NCBI GenBank assembly: GCA_014529385.2 | Contig: CM043952.1 | Coordinates: 59,379,119 to 59,439,118, forward strand | Source of the DNA: Adiantum capillus-veneris | Taxonomy: Eukaryota; Streptophyta; Polypodiopsida; Polypodiales; Pteridaceae | DNA length: 60,000 nt | Direction of reading: 5' to 3' | Shown here: in pieces, positions 12,302 to 22,186 of the stretch | Numbering within the stretch: the first letter of the stretch is position 1 | Layout of the letters: the number at the start of each line of letters is the position of its first letter | Translations under genes and position numbers: made by a program | The notes under the pieces: generated by a model | Databases searched by the model: none | What the model was told of the DNA's origin: nothing | Seen by the model: the letters and a program-made list of their open reading frames with translations, nothing else

Positions 12302-12330
12302 CACACGCACCGCATTCGCGCACTCACAAT
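12093..12330 (+). mobile_element. Copia 3' LTR (right end not defined)
   Basis: Starts with TGTTCGGG right after the polypurine tract. It contains a (CT)n tract at about 12246-12299. I cannot place the right boundary, because no second LTR and no clear CA end or target duplication is visible. DNA from 12330 to 12635 shows no gene. Confidence 0.6.
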
Positions 12331-12634
12331 AGGTGTGATGTTTAATTTGACTTTTCTCTCTCTACTTAAGCATCTATTTAACATTAATCATAAAATTTAT
12401 GTTAATCTACTTTATCATTAATTGAACATTAACATCAAATCTATACTAATCTCTCTTTATCCCTCTCTTTTCCTCTCTCCCTAATTACACACCAAGCAAG
12501 CAAGAAAGTATCTGCAAACTAATCACACGCCTACAACAAACAATCAAACAAGCAAAGTGCGGTCAACCAAGCAATCAAGAAGCACCTACACCAAACATGA
12601 AAGAGTTAGAAAATCTTTGAATCTATCTTTTCTA

Positions 12635-12635
<1 letters not shown>

Positions 12636-12670
<35 letters not shown>

Positions 12671-12698
12671 AAGACAATGGAAGGGGGGGGGGGGGGAA
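12636..12698. repeat. (GT)n tract and poly-G run
   Basis: About 33 bases of GT repeat, a short spacer, then a run of about 13 G. Confidence 0.95.
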
Positions 12699-12853
12699 GA
12701 GATTGTGTAGAAGCTTACCTCTTGTGTTCATATAGCATCCGCGTCTTCTAGTGGTCCTCTTGTGTAGAGCCCTTTTGCCGTCCCTCCTCTCCTCTCCGAT
12801 CGTTGAGTGATGGAGAACTCCACCAAAGATTGACTGTGCATGTGAAGGAGAGA

Positions 12854-12854
<1 letters not shown>

Positions 12855-12940
<86 letters not shown>

Positions 12941-13004
12941 GTGAGCTTTGAGAGGGAGAGAAGGAGGGAGATGGGTGTGAGCTTTGAGAGGGAGAGAAAG
13001 AGAG
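12855..13004. repeat. (GT)n(GA)n tract followed by a short tandem duplication
   Basis: GT repeat to about 12884, then GA repeat to about 12938. It is followed by two tandem copies of GTGTGAGCTTTGAGAGGGAGAG (12938 and 12974). The same GT-then-GA arrangement occurs in the 5-7 kb arrays. Confidence 0.9.
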
Positions 13005-13170
13005 AATACAGCTGTAGGTGCGATGGCAGTAGGAATAGAAGAGCAAGGTATGCTGTAAAAAACATGGCATATTGCGTCCTCTTCCTTTTTGAAATTTGTG
13101 AGGTAATATGCATGGTAATATTTAATTTACAAAATAAATCCTTCTCTCTCCCCTTTGGCCACCCCATTTT

Positions 13171-13233
<63 letters not shown>
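13171..13233. repeat. (CT)n microsatellite
   Basis: Pure CT repeat. The flanks (13005-13170) contain no recognisable gene. Confidence 0.95.
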
Positions 13234-13234
<1 letters not shown>

Positions 13235-13309
13235 GCGGTAAAGGGTTGCGATAAACGCTTTGAAAGATTTATAGTGAAATAAATTGCATGTAGCTTGTTA
13301 AATTTAGGT

Positions 13310-13835
13310 ATGTAGTCGTTTGCAAGCTCACATGAACAAACAACTCGTGGGAAAGTCATTTCTTAAATCCACAAGCATTTTTGCGTCTAAAAAACGTAGC
13401 GAACTTTGGAATAGCTTGTCCGTGAGCCGTTTGCGCATGTGAGCTTGCAAATAACTTGCATGTAGCTTCCATGGTTTTAGGTAGGTAGAGAGAGGTATGA
13501 TTAGGTATCTCATATGCACAAACAATTGCAGGAAAGTCGTTTCTAAAGTCTGTTGCATTTTTGCATCTCAAAAATGTTGTGGATTTAAGAAACGCTTTGT
13601 CCACAAGTCATTTGCGCATGTGAGCTTGCAAATAGCTTGCATGCAGCTGCTATAGAGTGCTTTGAAGAAGAGCTTCTTTCTTGTGCTCCTTCTTCAGCAT
13701 CTCTTCACAATAAGAGAGCTCGCCCCGCTGCCACCATGTGAAGCCTTTCACAATATGTGATGAATGCGAGGATGCAGTCGCTCAGGTGAAACGTATGCAG
13801 TGCTCGAAAAAAGTGTATGTGTTTGGAAATGTGTG
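13310..13835. repeat. Dispersed repeat with an internal diverged duplication
   Basis: A unit with CACATG..ACAAACAA..GGAAAGTC, then TTTGC(A/G)TCT..AAAA and TTTGCGCATGTGAGCTTGCAAATA, appears twice (about 13318-13475 and 13508-13645). It leads into 13655-13835, which matches 7628-7810. I recognise no coding function. Confidence 0.55.
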
Positions 13836-13872
13836 TCGTTTATGCATATGTATATGACTAATGAATATGATA

Positions 13873-14390
13873 CTATAACCCAGTGGTCTTGATGTTTGTG
13901 CACCTCTAGATCAAGGTGTGCGGGGATCGGGCCTTACTAGAGAATCTGAGGTAGTTTACACTAGCTAGGGAACGGCTTGAGCTGAACAAGAGGCAAAGGG
14001 GTCTTTCCCACTACATGGATTGGCATGTAAGCATGGGTGTGCAGATTTGTGGCACCCACAAATATAGGCATTGACCAAGAAAGACGAGATTATAACCCGG
14101 TGGTCCTGATCTCCGTGCACCTCTAGACCGAGGTGTGCGGGAATCGTGCATGACTAGAAAATGTGAGGTAGTTTTTTATACTAGCTAGGGCACGGCTTGT
14201 GCTGAACAAGAGGCAAAGGGTTTTGCCCGCTATGTGGATTGTCATGCACACATGAGTGTCGCACCCACAAATATAGGCATTGACCAACAAAGATGAGATT
14301 ATAACCCGGTGGTCTCGTGCACCTCTAGAACAAGGTGTGCAAAGATCGAGCATGGATAGAGAATGTGAGGTAGTTTAGAGTGTGATTTAT
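13873..14390. repeat. Tandem repeat of ~209-218 bp, 2.4 copies
   Basis: Units start with TATAACCC at 13873, 14091 and 14300. They share GTGCACCTCTAGA, AAGGTGTGC (GAGGTGTGC in the second unit), GTAGTTT, GAACAAGAGGCAAAGGG and CACCCACAAATATAGGCATTGACCAA. The third copy stops at about 14380, followed by unique sequence and a (GA)n tract. Confidence 0.85.
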
Positions 14391-14407
14391 GGATGCTTGA
14401 TTTCTAC

Positions 14408-14409
<2 letters not shown>

Positions 14410-14482
<73 letters not shown>
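14410..14482. repeat. (GA)n microsatellite
   Basis: Pure GA repeat of about 70 bp. From 14483 to 15018 the DNA may be the decayed 5' part of the neighbouring transposase, but no motif is clear. Confidence 0.95.
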
Positions 14483-14484
<2 letters not shown>

Positions 14485-15018
14485 AGAAATAAAGAAAGAG
14501 TAAATTTATCTTTAATTTAGGGCTCAGGGTATTCAGAATCATTATGAGTAGTGACGATGATGTGGGGCTGTCTGATTGAGATGCCTATCTTGCAACAAGG
14601 ATCTTATGTCATTCTTATCAATGCAAACATTTTGTGCGACAGACAAGGTGCGTTTCTTTGTAGCATGTTCTCGAGTTTGGCGAGTAAGTCAATCCATCTA
14701 TTATTGATTGAGTTGTTGCCAATAGAACTCATCGGACTATGAAGCTAGCCAACAAGCACCAATCCTACAACCTAATAGACATATTCATAGGCGCTTTAGT
14801 CAAGCAACATACATGAGGATGCAAAATGCAACCTCTTCAAGCTCAGAGGGTGAACATGTAGAGCACATCCCCAACCAGGCTGTATTTGGGCCTGAGATCA
14901 ATGAAATGAAATGATGACATGAAATGTGAGACCGATGTGCCTTATATGATGGAGTATGATTCTTCTCAACATGCCAACGAACTTTGGATGGAGTGAAACT
15001 AGAGTCGCGGAAATTTTC

Positions 15019-15488
15019 AAGTAATCTCTGGCAATGTGTCGACTTCAATATAAAAATACACATGTATATTGTACCAAATTACGAGAGATGTTATTTTTTT
15101 CGTTGTGTAGATTTCTCAAGGAGCACATTTTGCTAGCCGATAATGTGATGTCACATTCTAGAGCGGATGCAAGAAAGATCTTGCGAACCCTGGGGATGGA
15201 TTACAATTCCATTCACGCTTGTTCTAATGAGTGCATGCTTTTCTGGGGGGGAATATGTGGACATAGGAGAAGTGTGTGAAATGTGATTCAGAGAGATATT
15301 GAACTGATCTCCACAGACAAAAAGTGCCGCAGAAGGTGCTATGACATTTTCCTCTACTACCTCACATCAAGCATTTCTTCAAATGCAAGTCCATGGTCAC
15401 TCTAGCAACATGGCATGAGGAGAATAGATCTTTGGATGGTGTACTATGGATCCGTGCAAATTGTGCAGCATAGAAACATATTGAAGAC
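15019..15488 (+). pseudogene. CACTA (En/Spm) TNP2-type transposase, 5' part
   Basis: The segment reads DARKILRTLGMDYNSIHAC then NECMLFW, the cysteine-bearing region found in plant TNP2 transposases. After a frame change come HFPLLPHIKHFFKCKSM, TLATWHEENRSLDGV and KHIEDT, which continue the family pattern of a His-Phe-Pro segment, a W-H motif and a D-G-V motif. Stops occur, for example TAG where the family usually has Trp just before KHIED. The gene is interrupted at 15489-15492 by the gypsy block. It resumes at 31708 in the same frame, reading EDTWTN across the join once one ACGT is removed. TNP2 proteins catalyse cut-and-paste transposition of CACTA elements; this copy is inactive. I did not find the element's CACTA termini. 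Confidence 0.75.
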
Positions 15489-15492
15489 ACGT
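15489..15492. repeat. Target-site duplication ACGT, left copy
   Basis: ACGT immediately precedes the first LTR. The partner at 31708-31711 immediately follows the last LTR. The transposase frame is restored exactly when one copy is kept, which supports a 4-bp duplication. Confidence 0.85.
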
Positions 15493-16316
15493 TGTCGTGC
15501 TGTGACACGTACATAGTGGGAACGCATGCTACAAGATCTATCTTGTAACTTTTTAGATACATAATTATCTTTCTTATAATGTACATATGTATATTTAAGT
15601 ATAATAATAAGCCTTCTATCTCATCCTATTATTTTTCTCAAGGGTAACCTATCCTTACTTTATCATCAGAAAATACTATGGGAAAAGCTCAATAGCTCCG
15701 CCTCTTTAACTTGGGGCAAAAAGCATTGATTCTTTATTTCTACTATCTCATTATCATCTCACACCCTAGCTAGATCCTATATCTAAGGTAGACTCCAATA
15801 TATATATATTATATGTATTTTTTATACTTTTTTTATATTTCTTTTTAAATAGCTACTAGGAGGGAATCAAATCCTAGTGGGACACTAGGTGGCATGATTT
15901 CAAAGATACACTTATTTTAATGCATTATTGCAAGCATGATTACAAAACTTTGTCAAGGAGCAATGTCATGCTTTCATATAGCATGAGGTGTCCTTTGGAA
16001 TTAAATGAAAGGCTAGGCTAAGGGGACCACGGGAAGACTTTTTCTGCCAGAAATGGACCCTATTTTGATTAATTTTTTACACAAGGTTCCAATCCGAATT
16101 GGAAAATGATTTTAAAATGAAAATCGTAGCTAATGAGCTGAAGTTTCTGCCCATATTTTTACTTTTTTATTTGGAGCCACGGTTGAAGAGATATGATCAA
16201 AATACTGGACCCCAGTCTGCCCACATCATGCAGGGACAACTCATTTCCAACTTTTCCAATTCCTATTCACACTGGCTCCTCTCTTCTTGTGTAAACCCTT
16301 GGGGGTTCCCTTCACC

Positions 16317-16324
16317 TATAAAAG
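16317..16324 (+). promoter_or_regulatory. TATA box of LTR A
   Basis: TATAAAAG in the context CACCTATAAAAGGGG, conserved in all three LTRs. Transcription would start about 30 bp downstream, which places both small ORFs in the 5' leader of the element RNA. Confidence 0.7.
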
Positions 16325-16876
16325 GGGACCTCTTCTTCCTTGAAAAGGAACTGAAGCATTCAAGCCATTGATGAGAGGAATTCTTGAGGTAGTGAGTAGT
16401 AATGCCTAATTGTACTTAGCCCCATTAACATAAGCCCAAGCCTATACTTTCTCCTAGAGGAAGACTAGCCATTCTTGTACGCTATCCTTGGAAGATCAAC
16501 TCTAATCAAAGAAGGTGTTGTACTTGGTGTATCAATCAGCGTTGAATTCTCCCCTCTTCTTCTCTCTCCCATTAATAATGGTGCCGAAGGGTTTCAAGTA
16601 AGATGTGTTCTACATTGATGTTTTCTTGATTTCTTGTTGTTTTCTTTTTCATCTCTAATCCAACATATATATATGTATCTAATCTCATCTCCTTAAGCAA
16701 ACCTATCTCTCTCATTCTTAGTAATTCATCCTCTCTGTAAATTTTAGGTTCTCTTTTCTACAGGTACATCTCTCCCCGCAGTATTCTTATTGCCTACGGG
16801 CTAGAATAGGGCTTGGGAGGGAAACTTCTCATCTCTTCACTTCTCTCATATCTACATTTCTCACATACTATCCTAG

Positions 16877-17095
16877 ATGAATAACCCACATGATGATCAT
16901 TTCTATCGTTTTCACTCTGTACGATCTATTAGAATTAATGTATGGATTAGCCGTAAAATACACTTTCAACAACGTATAGTGTTTCTCTTTGGCCCCGAAA
17001 GGTTTAATAAAATACTTCTATCACCGGATCCCATCATACTACCTCTCATAGACTATAACTTTTCTTTTGACGTAAGCGTAGTTATCTTGCGATGA
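16877..17095 (+). CDS. LTR leader small ORF 1 (72 aa), LTR A
   Basis: An open frame of 72 codons lies in the R/U5 part of the LTR and is intact in all three LTRs. The protein is basic and hydrophobic, with LFGPER and DPIILPLIDYNFSFDV segments. It ends in a TGA that overlaps the ATG of the next ORF (ATGA at 17092-17095). Residues 27-66 align without gaps to residues 25-64 of the next ORF with about half identical, including LFG, R-x-N, ILP and DV. I recognise no family. There is no signal peptide or zinc motif. It could be an early accessory protein of the element, an exon, or a regulatory upstream ORF. In this copy Leu43 is Phe and Glu45 is Lys. Confidence 0.45.
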   Translation: MNNPHDDHFYRFHSVRSIRINVWISRKIHFQQRIVFLFGPERFNKILLSPDPIILPLIDYNFSFDVSVVILR

Positions 17096-17304
17096 ACCAA
17101 GAGGATTTGTACACACAATTAATCCCAATCACTAGACAAAATATATATATTATGGTAAGCACAAAACTACAATTCCAAAGAACAATTCGTAGCCTATTTG
17201 GTCAGCCAAGATTGAATGCCATTAACTCATCTATTAACCCTTTCATATTACCCATGATACGATATGACCATAACCTCGATGTTTTCATTTTCGTATTGTT
17301 TTGA
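17092..17304 (+). CDS. LTR leader small ORF 2 (70 aa), LTR A
   Basis: Follows ORF 1 with an ATGA stop/start overlap. Its central part, KLQFQRTIRSLFGQPRLN then SSINPFILPMIRYD and LDV, is an ungapped paralogue of ORF 1. Most shared residues use different synonymous codons in the two ORFs, which suggests past selection on the protein. It ends in a hydrophobic tail FIFVLF. It lies about 255 bp before the gag start, in the leader of the same predicted transcript. Function unknown. Confidence 0.45.
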   Translation: MNQEDLYTQLIPITRQNIYIMVSTKLQFQRTIRSLFGQPRLNAINSSINPFILPMIRYDHNLDVFIFVLF

Positions 17305-17558
17305 CATTCTCTTTTGTGTTCTTTCTTTGTGTGTGTGAGTGCAAGAGAGAAAGAGTGAGTCTTCTTTAATTGCACTTCTTTCCAAACCCTAGTGTTCATG
17401 GCATCTATGGTTTAACTCCTTCATATAGTTTTTGTTGAGTTCTCTCACAAACTCTCACAGCCATAAGCCCGGTGCTTTCCTGGCAAGACCGCAAATTTCT
17501 CGACATATTTTTTGTGAACCCGACGCGAAACTGCCAGGGTGAGATTTTGTGGATAACC

Positions 17559-19934
17559 ATGGGTGATCATGTTGAGCAACAGGGTATGCATTTTGACCCA
17601 ACAACAATGCAAATGTTTCAAGCATTTGCAATGTTCATGAAACAACAACATGCCATTGAAAGAAGGGAGATTTCAACAACGAAGGCTATACAAGTAGTCG
17701 TCAATAGAATGGATCAGTTAAATGGAAAAGATGTAACCAAGTACTTACGCGAGTATGTGAAGGAGATGGAGCTGCATTGCGTGTCAAAAGGTGAGATGAT
17801 TCAAAGCTTTGAGCTAGTTGTTGCTCCAGAAATTAGAGAGCATGTTAGGGTAATTAAAGATGGGCATGGGAGAAATTGGGAAGAACTCAAAGTAGCTTTA
17901 AAGGAGGAATATTTCATGGAGGATTCTGAGAGAGTGACCAAAAGGACATTCTTAGAATGGGTAGTCAAGCCAAATCAAGGACTATCAATAACAGAGCTAC
18001 TTAGGGAATTTGAGCGGCGCTATGCACAACTCACCAGGACAGAAAGGCCCACACTAGATGCAGAGAAGACAAATCTTTTCTTACAATCTACAGGTAAAGA
18101 GTTTCAAGAAAATTTGGAGCTTCTTTTTGAAGATAAAGATGCTGAGCAAGGACTAAAGACTGACAAGAATGAGGTTGAAGGTGATGTCTCACTGCTTGCC
18201 AAACGACAAAGAAGAAGGGACAATATGATAGTAAACACTACAAGTCCTTCCACCTCAACTTCTGACAAAATGGTAAAGCCTACTTTTATCGTTCCTAAGT
18301 TTGATGAGTCCATGCTAGATGAGCTTGTGAAGGGAATGCGTGACTTGAAGGTGAAGTTTGCAAAGCTTGAAGAAAAAGGCCAACCATCAAGGCCAGTTCC
18401 TAGGCAAAGACAACAGCCCAAAGAAGGGTTTGTTAATAGATGTATTTGGTGTGATAGTACAGACCATGTAAGAAGGGATTGTGATGATTTTAGTGATGCT
18501 TTGTCGAAAGATGTTGTCTTTTTTAAGGATGGTAAAATCCACTTAAGAGAGACAAGTCTACCCTTGAGAACTAACTTTGGGAAGGGGGGAATGCAAACCT
18601 TAGTTGAAGATATGGCAACCAAGCATGCCACCTCTTCAGTTGAGGCAGCTACTTATAGAGTAAAAATTGAACATTTTTGTGATGAAGAGGTGAGTGACCA
18701 TCATGGTCAAATTTGGCCAAATGTCATGCAATTAGCTAAAAAGGGAAAGCTTACAAAAGAGATTCTACATGAAGCAGGTGATTGCATACGTCTAGAAACA
18801 GGATGGAATGATCCAGTGGACTCATTGTCAGTGCATGCCTACATTACAAAATGCCAACAAAATGAGGCAATTGTAGAAGAGAAGCGCAGACGTGAGAATG
18901 CTGATGAAGGACCATCAAAAAGAGCTTCTAGAAGTGGGGGAAGAAGCGACTCAATGCCTTCTCTAACACCCTCAACACAAGGAGCATCTCCACCTGAAGT
19001 ACTCATGGAGGAGTCTACAACAGGAAAGAAGAAAGAGCCAACGAAAGGTAAGACAAAAGGCCCAACTTATAAACTACAATCTGATATTGAGGTTGCTACA
19101 GATTTAAAGAAAGTCTTGGAGGAAAGGATCGTGAATAGCAAGATTGAGTTTACTCTGGGAGAAGTTCTTGGCATTGCAAAGTGTGAATTCCATGAGGAGA
19201 TCATTGACATCATCAAGAGGAAGAGGCAAACCCTTGCTGAAGTTTCTTGTCCACAGGTTGAAGGGGAAACCTCAAAGACACAAGGGATGCAACTGCAAAA
19301 TAAGGAGAATGATGGAGCTGTGGTAGGATGCTACCAATCTAGTAGGAGAGTGAATCAAGTGTATTTCTCAAATGATGATGAAGAAGTTGAAGATATTCCT
19401 AGGAGTTACTATTCACGAAGTCATTGGGCAAGGCCTACTACAGAAACTTTGGTCAAGGTAGGTGATCTTGAAGAGCAATTTGTTGCCTTGATTGACCATG
19501 GTTCATAAATAAACATTATGTCAAAGAGTCTCTACAACAAGTGCAAATGGCCGATGGACACAGATCATGGTTGGATGGTAAAAGTGGCAAACAATTCATC
19601 CGGTGAAATATATGCAGCATGTCCAGGTGTGAAGGTAACAATAGGTGATGTAAAGATTAACCAAAACTTCTTTGTACAGGATACATCTTCATATCATCTC
19701 ATCCTTGGACAACCCTACATTGTGGGAGTTCGAATGGAAACAAAGGTAATGGATGATGGTTCAGCATATGCTAGGATACGTAGCAAAGATGGTAAACGAG
19801 CTGTTCAATTTCTCACAGTTTGTGTGAACCATGAAAGAAATCGTGACAACCTCAGAGAACATCCTCTACCAAAGGTGCGCAAAGAGTTTCATGATCATAG
19901 AGAAATGATGGGTTTTGGCCAAGTACCATTGTAA
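17559..19934 (+). pseudogene. Gypsy A gag-protease
   Basis: Start chosen at the ATG in the context ACCATGG, 54 bp after the LTR. The N-terminal half is a charged Gag capsid-like region with LNGKDVTKYLREYVKEME and an LLREFERRYAQL motif. A CCHC zinc knuckle, CIWCDSTDHVRRDC, lies at about residues 295-308. A basic, Pro/Ser-rich linker follows. The aspartic protease begins at VALIDHGS (D at about residue 646), and the flap and C-terminal part run through HLILGQPYIVG. One in-frame TAA at 19506-19508 replaces a Lys codon right after the active site, so the copy is broken. Apart from that stop the frame is open to the TAA at 19932. Pol follows in the -1 frame through a conserved frameshift signal. 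The active-site triad is D-H-G rather than D-S/T-G. Confidence 0.85.
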
Positions 19935-19973
19935 AGCGGGATTGCAGTGGTATAGAAAGAAAAAGGGTCTCGC
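19910..19973 (+). promoter_or_regulatory. -1 ribosomal frameshift signal, gypsy A
   Basis: The slippery heptamer G GGT TTT (19910-19916) is in the gag-pro frame. A 6-nt spacer follows, then a predicted H-type pseudoknot. Stem 1 pairs GTACCATTG (19923-19931) with CAGTGGTAT (19945-19953). Stem 2 pairs GCGGGAT (19936-19942) with GTCTCGC (19967-19973). An A-rich 13-nt loop crosses stem 1. The gag-pro stop TAA lies in loop 1. The pol frame is exactly -1. Confidence 0.75.
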
Positions 19974-21349
19974 CTGATCCAAAAATAGGTGAAGCGTTTT
20001 CAACGAGCTTCTTGGTAACAAAGAATGGATCAGTATGGTTTACAAAACTTGAAGATTTGAAGAGATGTGAGAGGCAATATGCGCATAATGTACAAATAGG
20101 CATGAAAAAGAGTGGGTTGCTAGAGCCTATTGAAAATGTTTTGGGTTTGTGTGAACAAGTTTCTTTTGTAGATACTATGGGTGAGCTTGATGCTATAATG
20201 GGGTCTAATTTGCATCTTGAAAATGAAGTTGTGGAAGTTTGCTCTATGGAAATGTATCAAGTAATAGAAGCCTTTAAAGAAAGCCAAACAATTGGCCTAG
20301 AAGTCCATGTTGAAACTAAATACAAGAGTGTAGCAAAGAAGGTGAAACCAGTAGCTTCACCCTTACCACCCAACAACAGGGAAAAGATTGAGCAGGCTTC
20401 TTTACAACCAAGTTTGAGGAATCCTAAAAAGATTGGGCATACCTTCACAAAGGAGTCTTTCCAAGACTTGCAGATTGTTCACGAGGAGTTTCTAACACGG
20501 GAGGAGACAAAGTGCTTCAAGGAAATGCTTTCAAAGTATGGTAAGGCTTTTGCATTTGAGCCACATGAGATAGGATGTGTTGATCCTTATATTGTAGCTC
20601 CTATGATAATTTTCACAATACCTCATATGCCTTGGAATGTGCGGCCTATTCTGGTTCCAAAGGCTCATTTGCCAAAGTTAGTAGAGCTACTGAATGAGAA
20701 AATCAAAATGGGAATCTTGGAGCCTTCTTGTGCTCCATACTCAAAGAGGTGGTTCACAGTTCCAAAGAAGAATGGTTCTCTACGCTTCATCCAAGATATG
20801 CAACCAGTGAACAAGGTGACAATTAGAAATGTAGGTACAGGTCCAATTGTGGATGAGTTTGCAGAGGCATTTGCAGGGAGGGCAATCTACTCAATGGGGG
20901 ATCTCTACTCAGGGTATGATCAATTTCAGCTTGCAATCGAAAGCAGAGACTTGACAACCATGAGGACACCTTTGGGTTTGGTAAGGATGTCTACCTTGCC
21001 ACAGGGAGCAACCAACTCGGTTGTACATATGATGAATGGGATGAATAAGGTCTTACGTGACTTTATTCCTCAAATCACAATGCCTTTCATTGATGATTTG
21101 CCTATCAAAGGATGTGAACAAAGTGACAAAGATGAAGCTTTGGATCTCAAGGGATGTCGCAGGTTTGTGGTAAATCACATAAATGATTGTGATTAAATTT
21201 TGTCTAAGTTGGAAGAAGTGAATCTTACATTGTCAGGGAAAAAGTCTATGTTTGGTGTCAATGAAGTGCTTATTGTGGGACACATGTGCAGGCCATATGG
21301 TAGAAAACCTTGTCCAACAAAGGTAGATGCCATCCAAAGAATGAAAGAA
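19917..21349 (+). pseudogene. Gypsy A pol, truncated inside reverse transcriptase
   Basis: Pol begins in the -1 frame relative to gag-pro. In that frame a TAG at 19951-19953 interrupts this copy (the other copy has ACA shifted to TAC in the same place, so its frame is open). The body carries the reverse transcriptase: a segment ending MGILEPSCAPYS, then WFTVPKKNGSLRFIQDMQPVN, SMGDLYSGYDQFQLAIE, TLPQGATN, and the catalytic box FIDD at 21086-21097. A TAA at 21194-21196 replaces a Lys codon. The frame then runs to 21349, where the sequence stops abruptly against the next LTR. RNase H and integrase are absent. In the inner element the homologous sequence continues with CATGCACTAGC, so the break point is inside pol. 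Confidence 0.85.
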
Positions 21350-22178
21350 ACGTTGTCGTGCTGTGACACGTACATAGTGGGAACGCATGCTACAAGATCT
21401 ATCTTGTATTTTTTTAGATACATAATTATATTTTCTATAGTGTACATATGCATATTTAGGTATAATAATAAGCCTTCTATCTCATCCTATTATTTTTCTC
21501 AAGGGTAACATATCCTTACTTTACCATCAGAAAATACTATGGGAAAAGCATCAATAGCTCCACCTCTTTAACTTGGGGCAAAAAGCATTGATTCTTTATT
21601 TCTACTATTTCATTATCATCTCACACCCTAGCTAGATCCTATATCTAGGGTAAACTCCAATATATATATATTCTATGTATTTTTTATACTTTTCTTATAT
21701 TTCTTTTTAAATAGCTACTAGGAGAGAATCAAATCCTAGTGGGACACTAGGTGGCATGATTTCAAAGATACACTTATTTTAATGCATTATTGCAAGCATG
21801 ATTACAAAACTTTGCCAAGGAGCAATGTCATGCTTTCATATGGCATGAGGTGTCCTTTGGAATTAAATGAAAGTCTACGCTAAGGAGACCACATGAAGAC
21901 CTTTGCTGCCATAAATGGATCCTATTTTGATGAATTTTTTACACAAGGTTCCAATCCGAATTGGAAAACGATTTCAAAATAAAAATCGTAGCTAATGAGT
22001 TGAAGTTTTTGTCCATATTTTTACTTTTTTATTTGGAGCCACGGTTGAGGAGATATGATCAAAATACTGGACCCCAGTCTGCCCACATCATGCAGGGGCA
22101 GCTCATTTCCAACTTTTCCAATTCCTGTTCACACTGGGTCCTCTCTTCTTGTGTAAACCCTTGGGGGTTCCCTTCACC

Positions 22179-22186
22179 TATAAAAG
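22179..22186 (+). promoter_or_regulatory. TATA box of LTR B
   Basis: TATAAAAG in the same context as in LTR A. Confidence 0.7.

Larger units (their letters stand above)
15493..17505 (+). mobile_element. Ty3/gypsy element A, 5' LTR
   Basis: This 2,013-bp LTR starts TGTCG and ends CGACA (perfect 5-bp inverted ends). It carries a TATA box at 16317-16324 and two overlapping small ORFs in the putative transcribed leader. It is one of three related LTRs here (others 21354-23358 and 29342-31707). It differs from the second LTR at many scattered positions, for example CTTGTAACTTTTT versus CTTGTATTTTTTT near the start, and TTCTTGTACGCTATCC versus TTCTTGCAACAAGCTAACC. Confidence 0.9.

Noticed and set aside
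13873-14390. CRISPR-like repeat array
   Set aside because: Contiguous ~210-bp tandem units without spacers in a plant genome; an ordinary tandem repeat.
18104-18631. 175-codon minus-strand frame, repeated at 23957-24484
   Set aside because: It is the antisense shadow of the gag gene, which has clear domains on the plus strand. Conservation in both copies follows from gag conservation.
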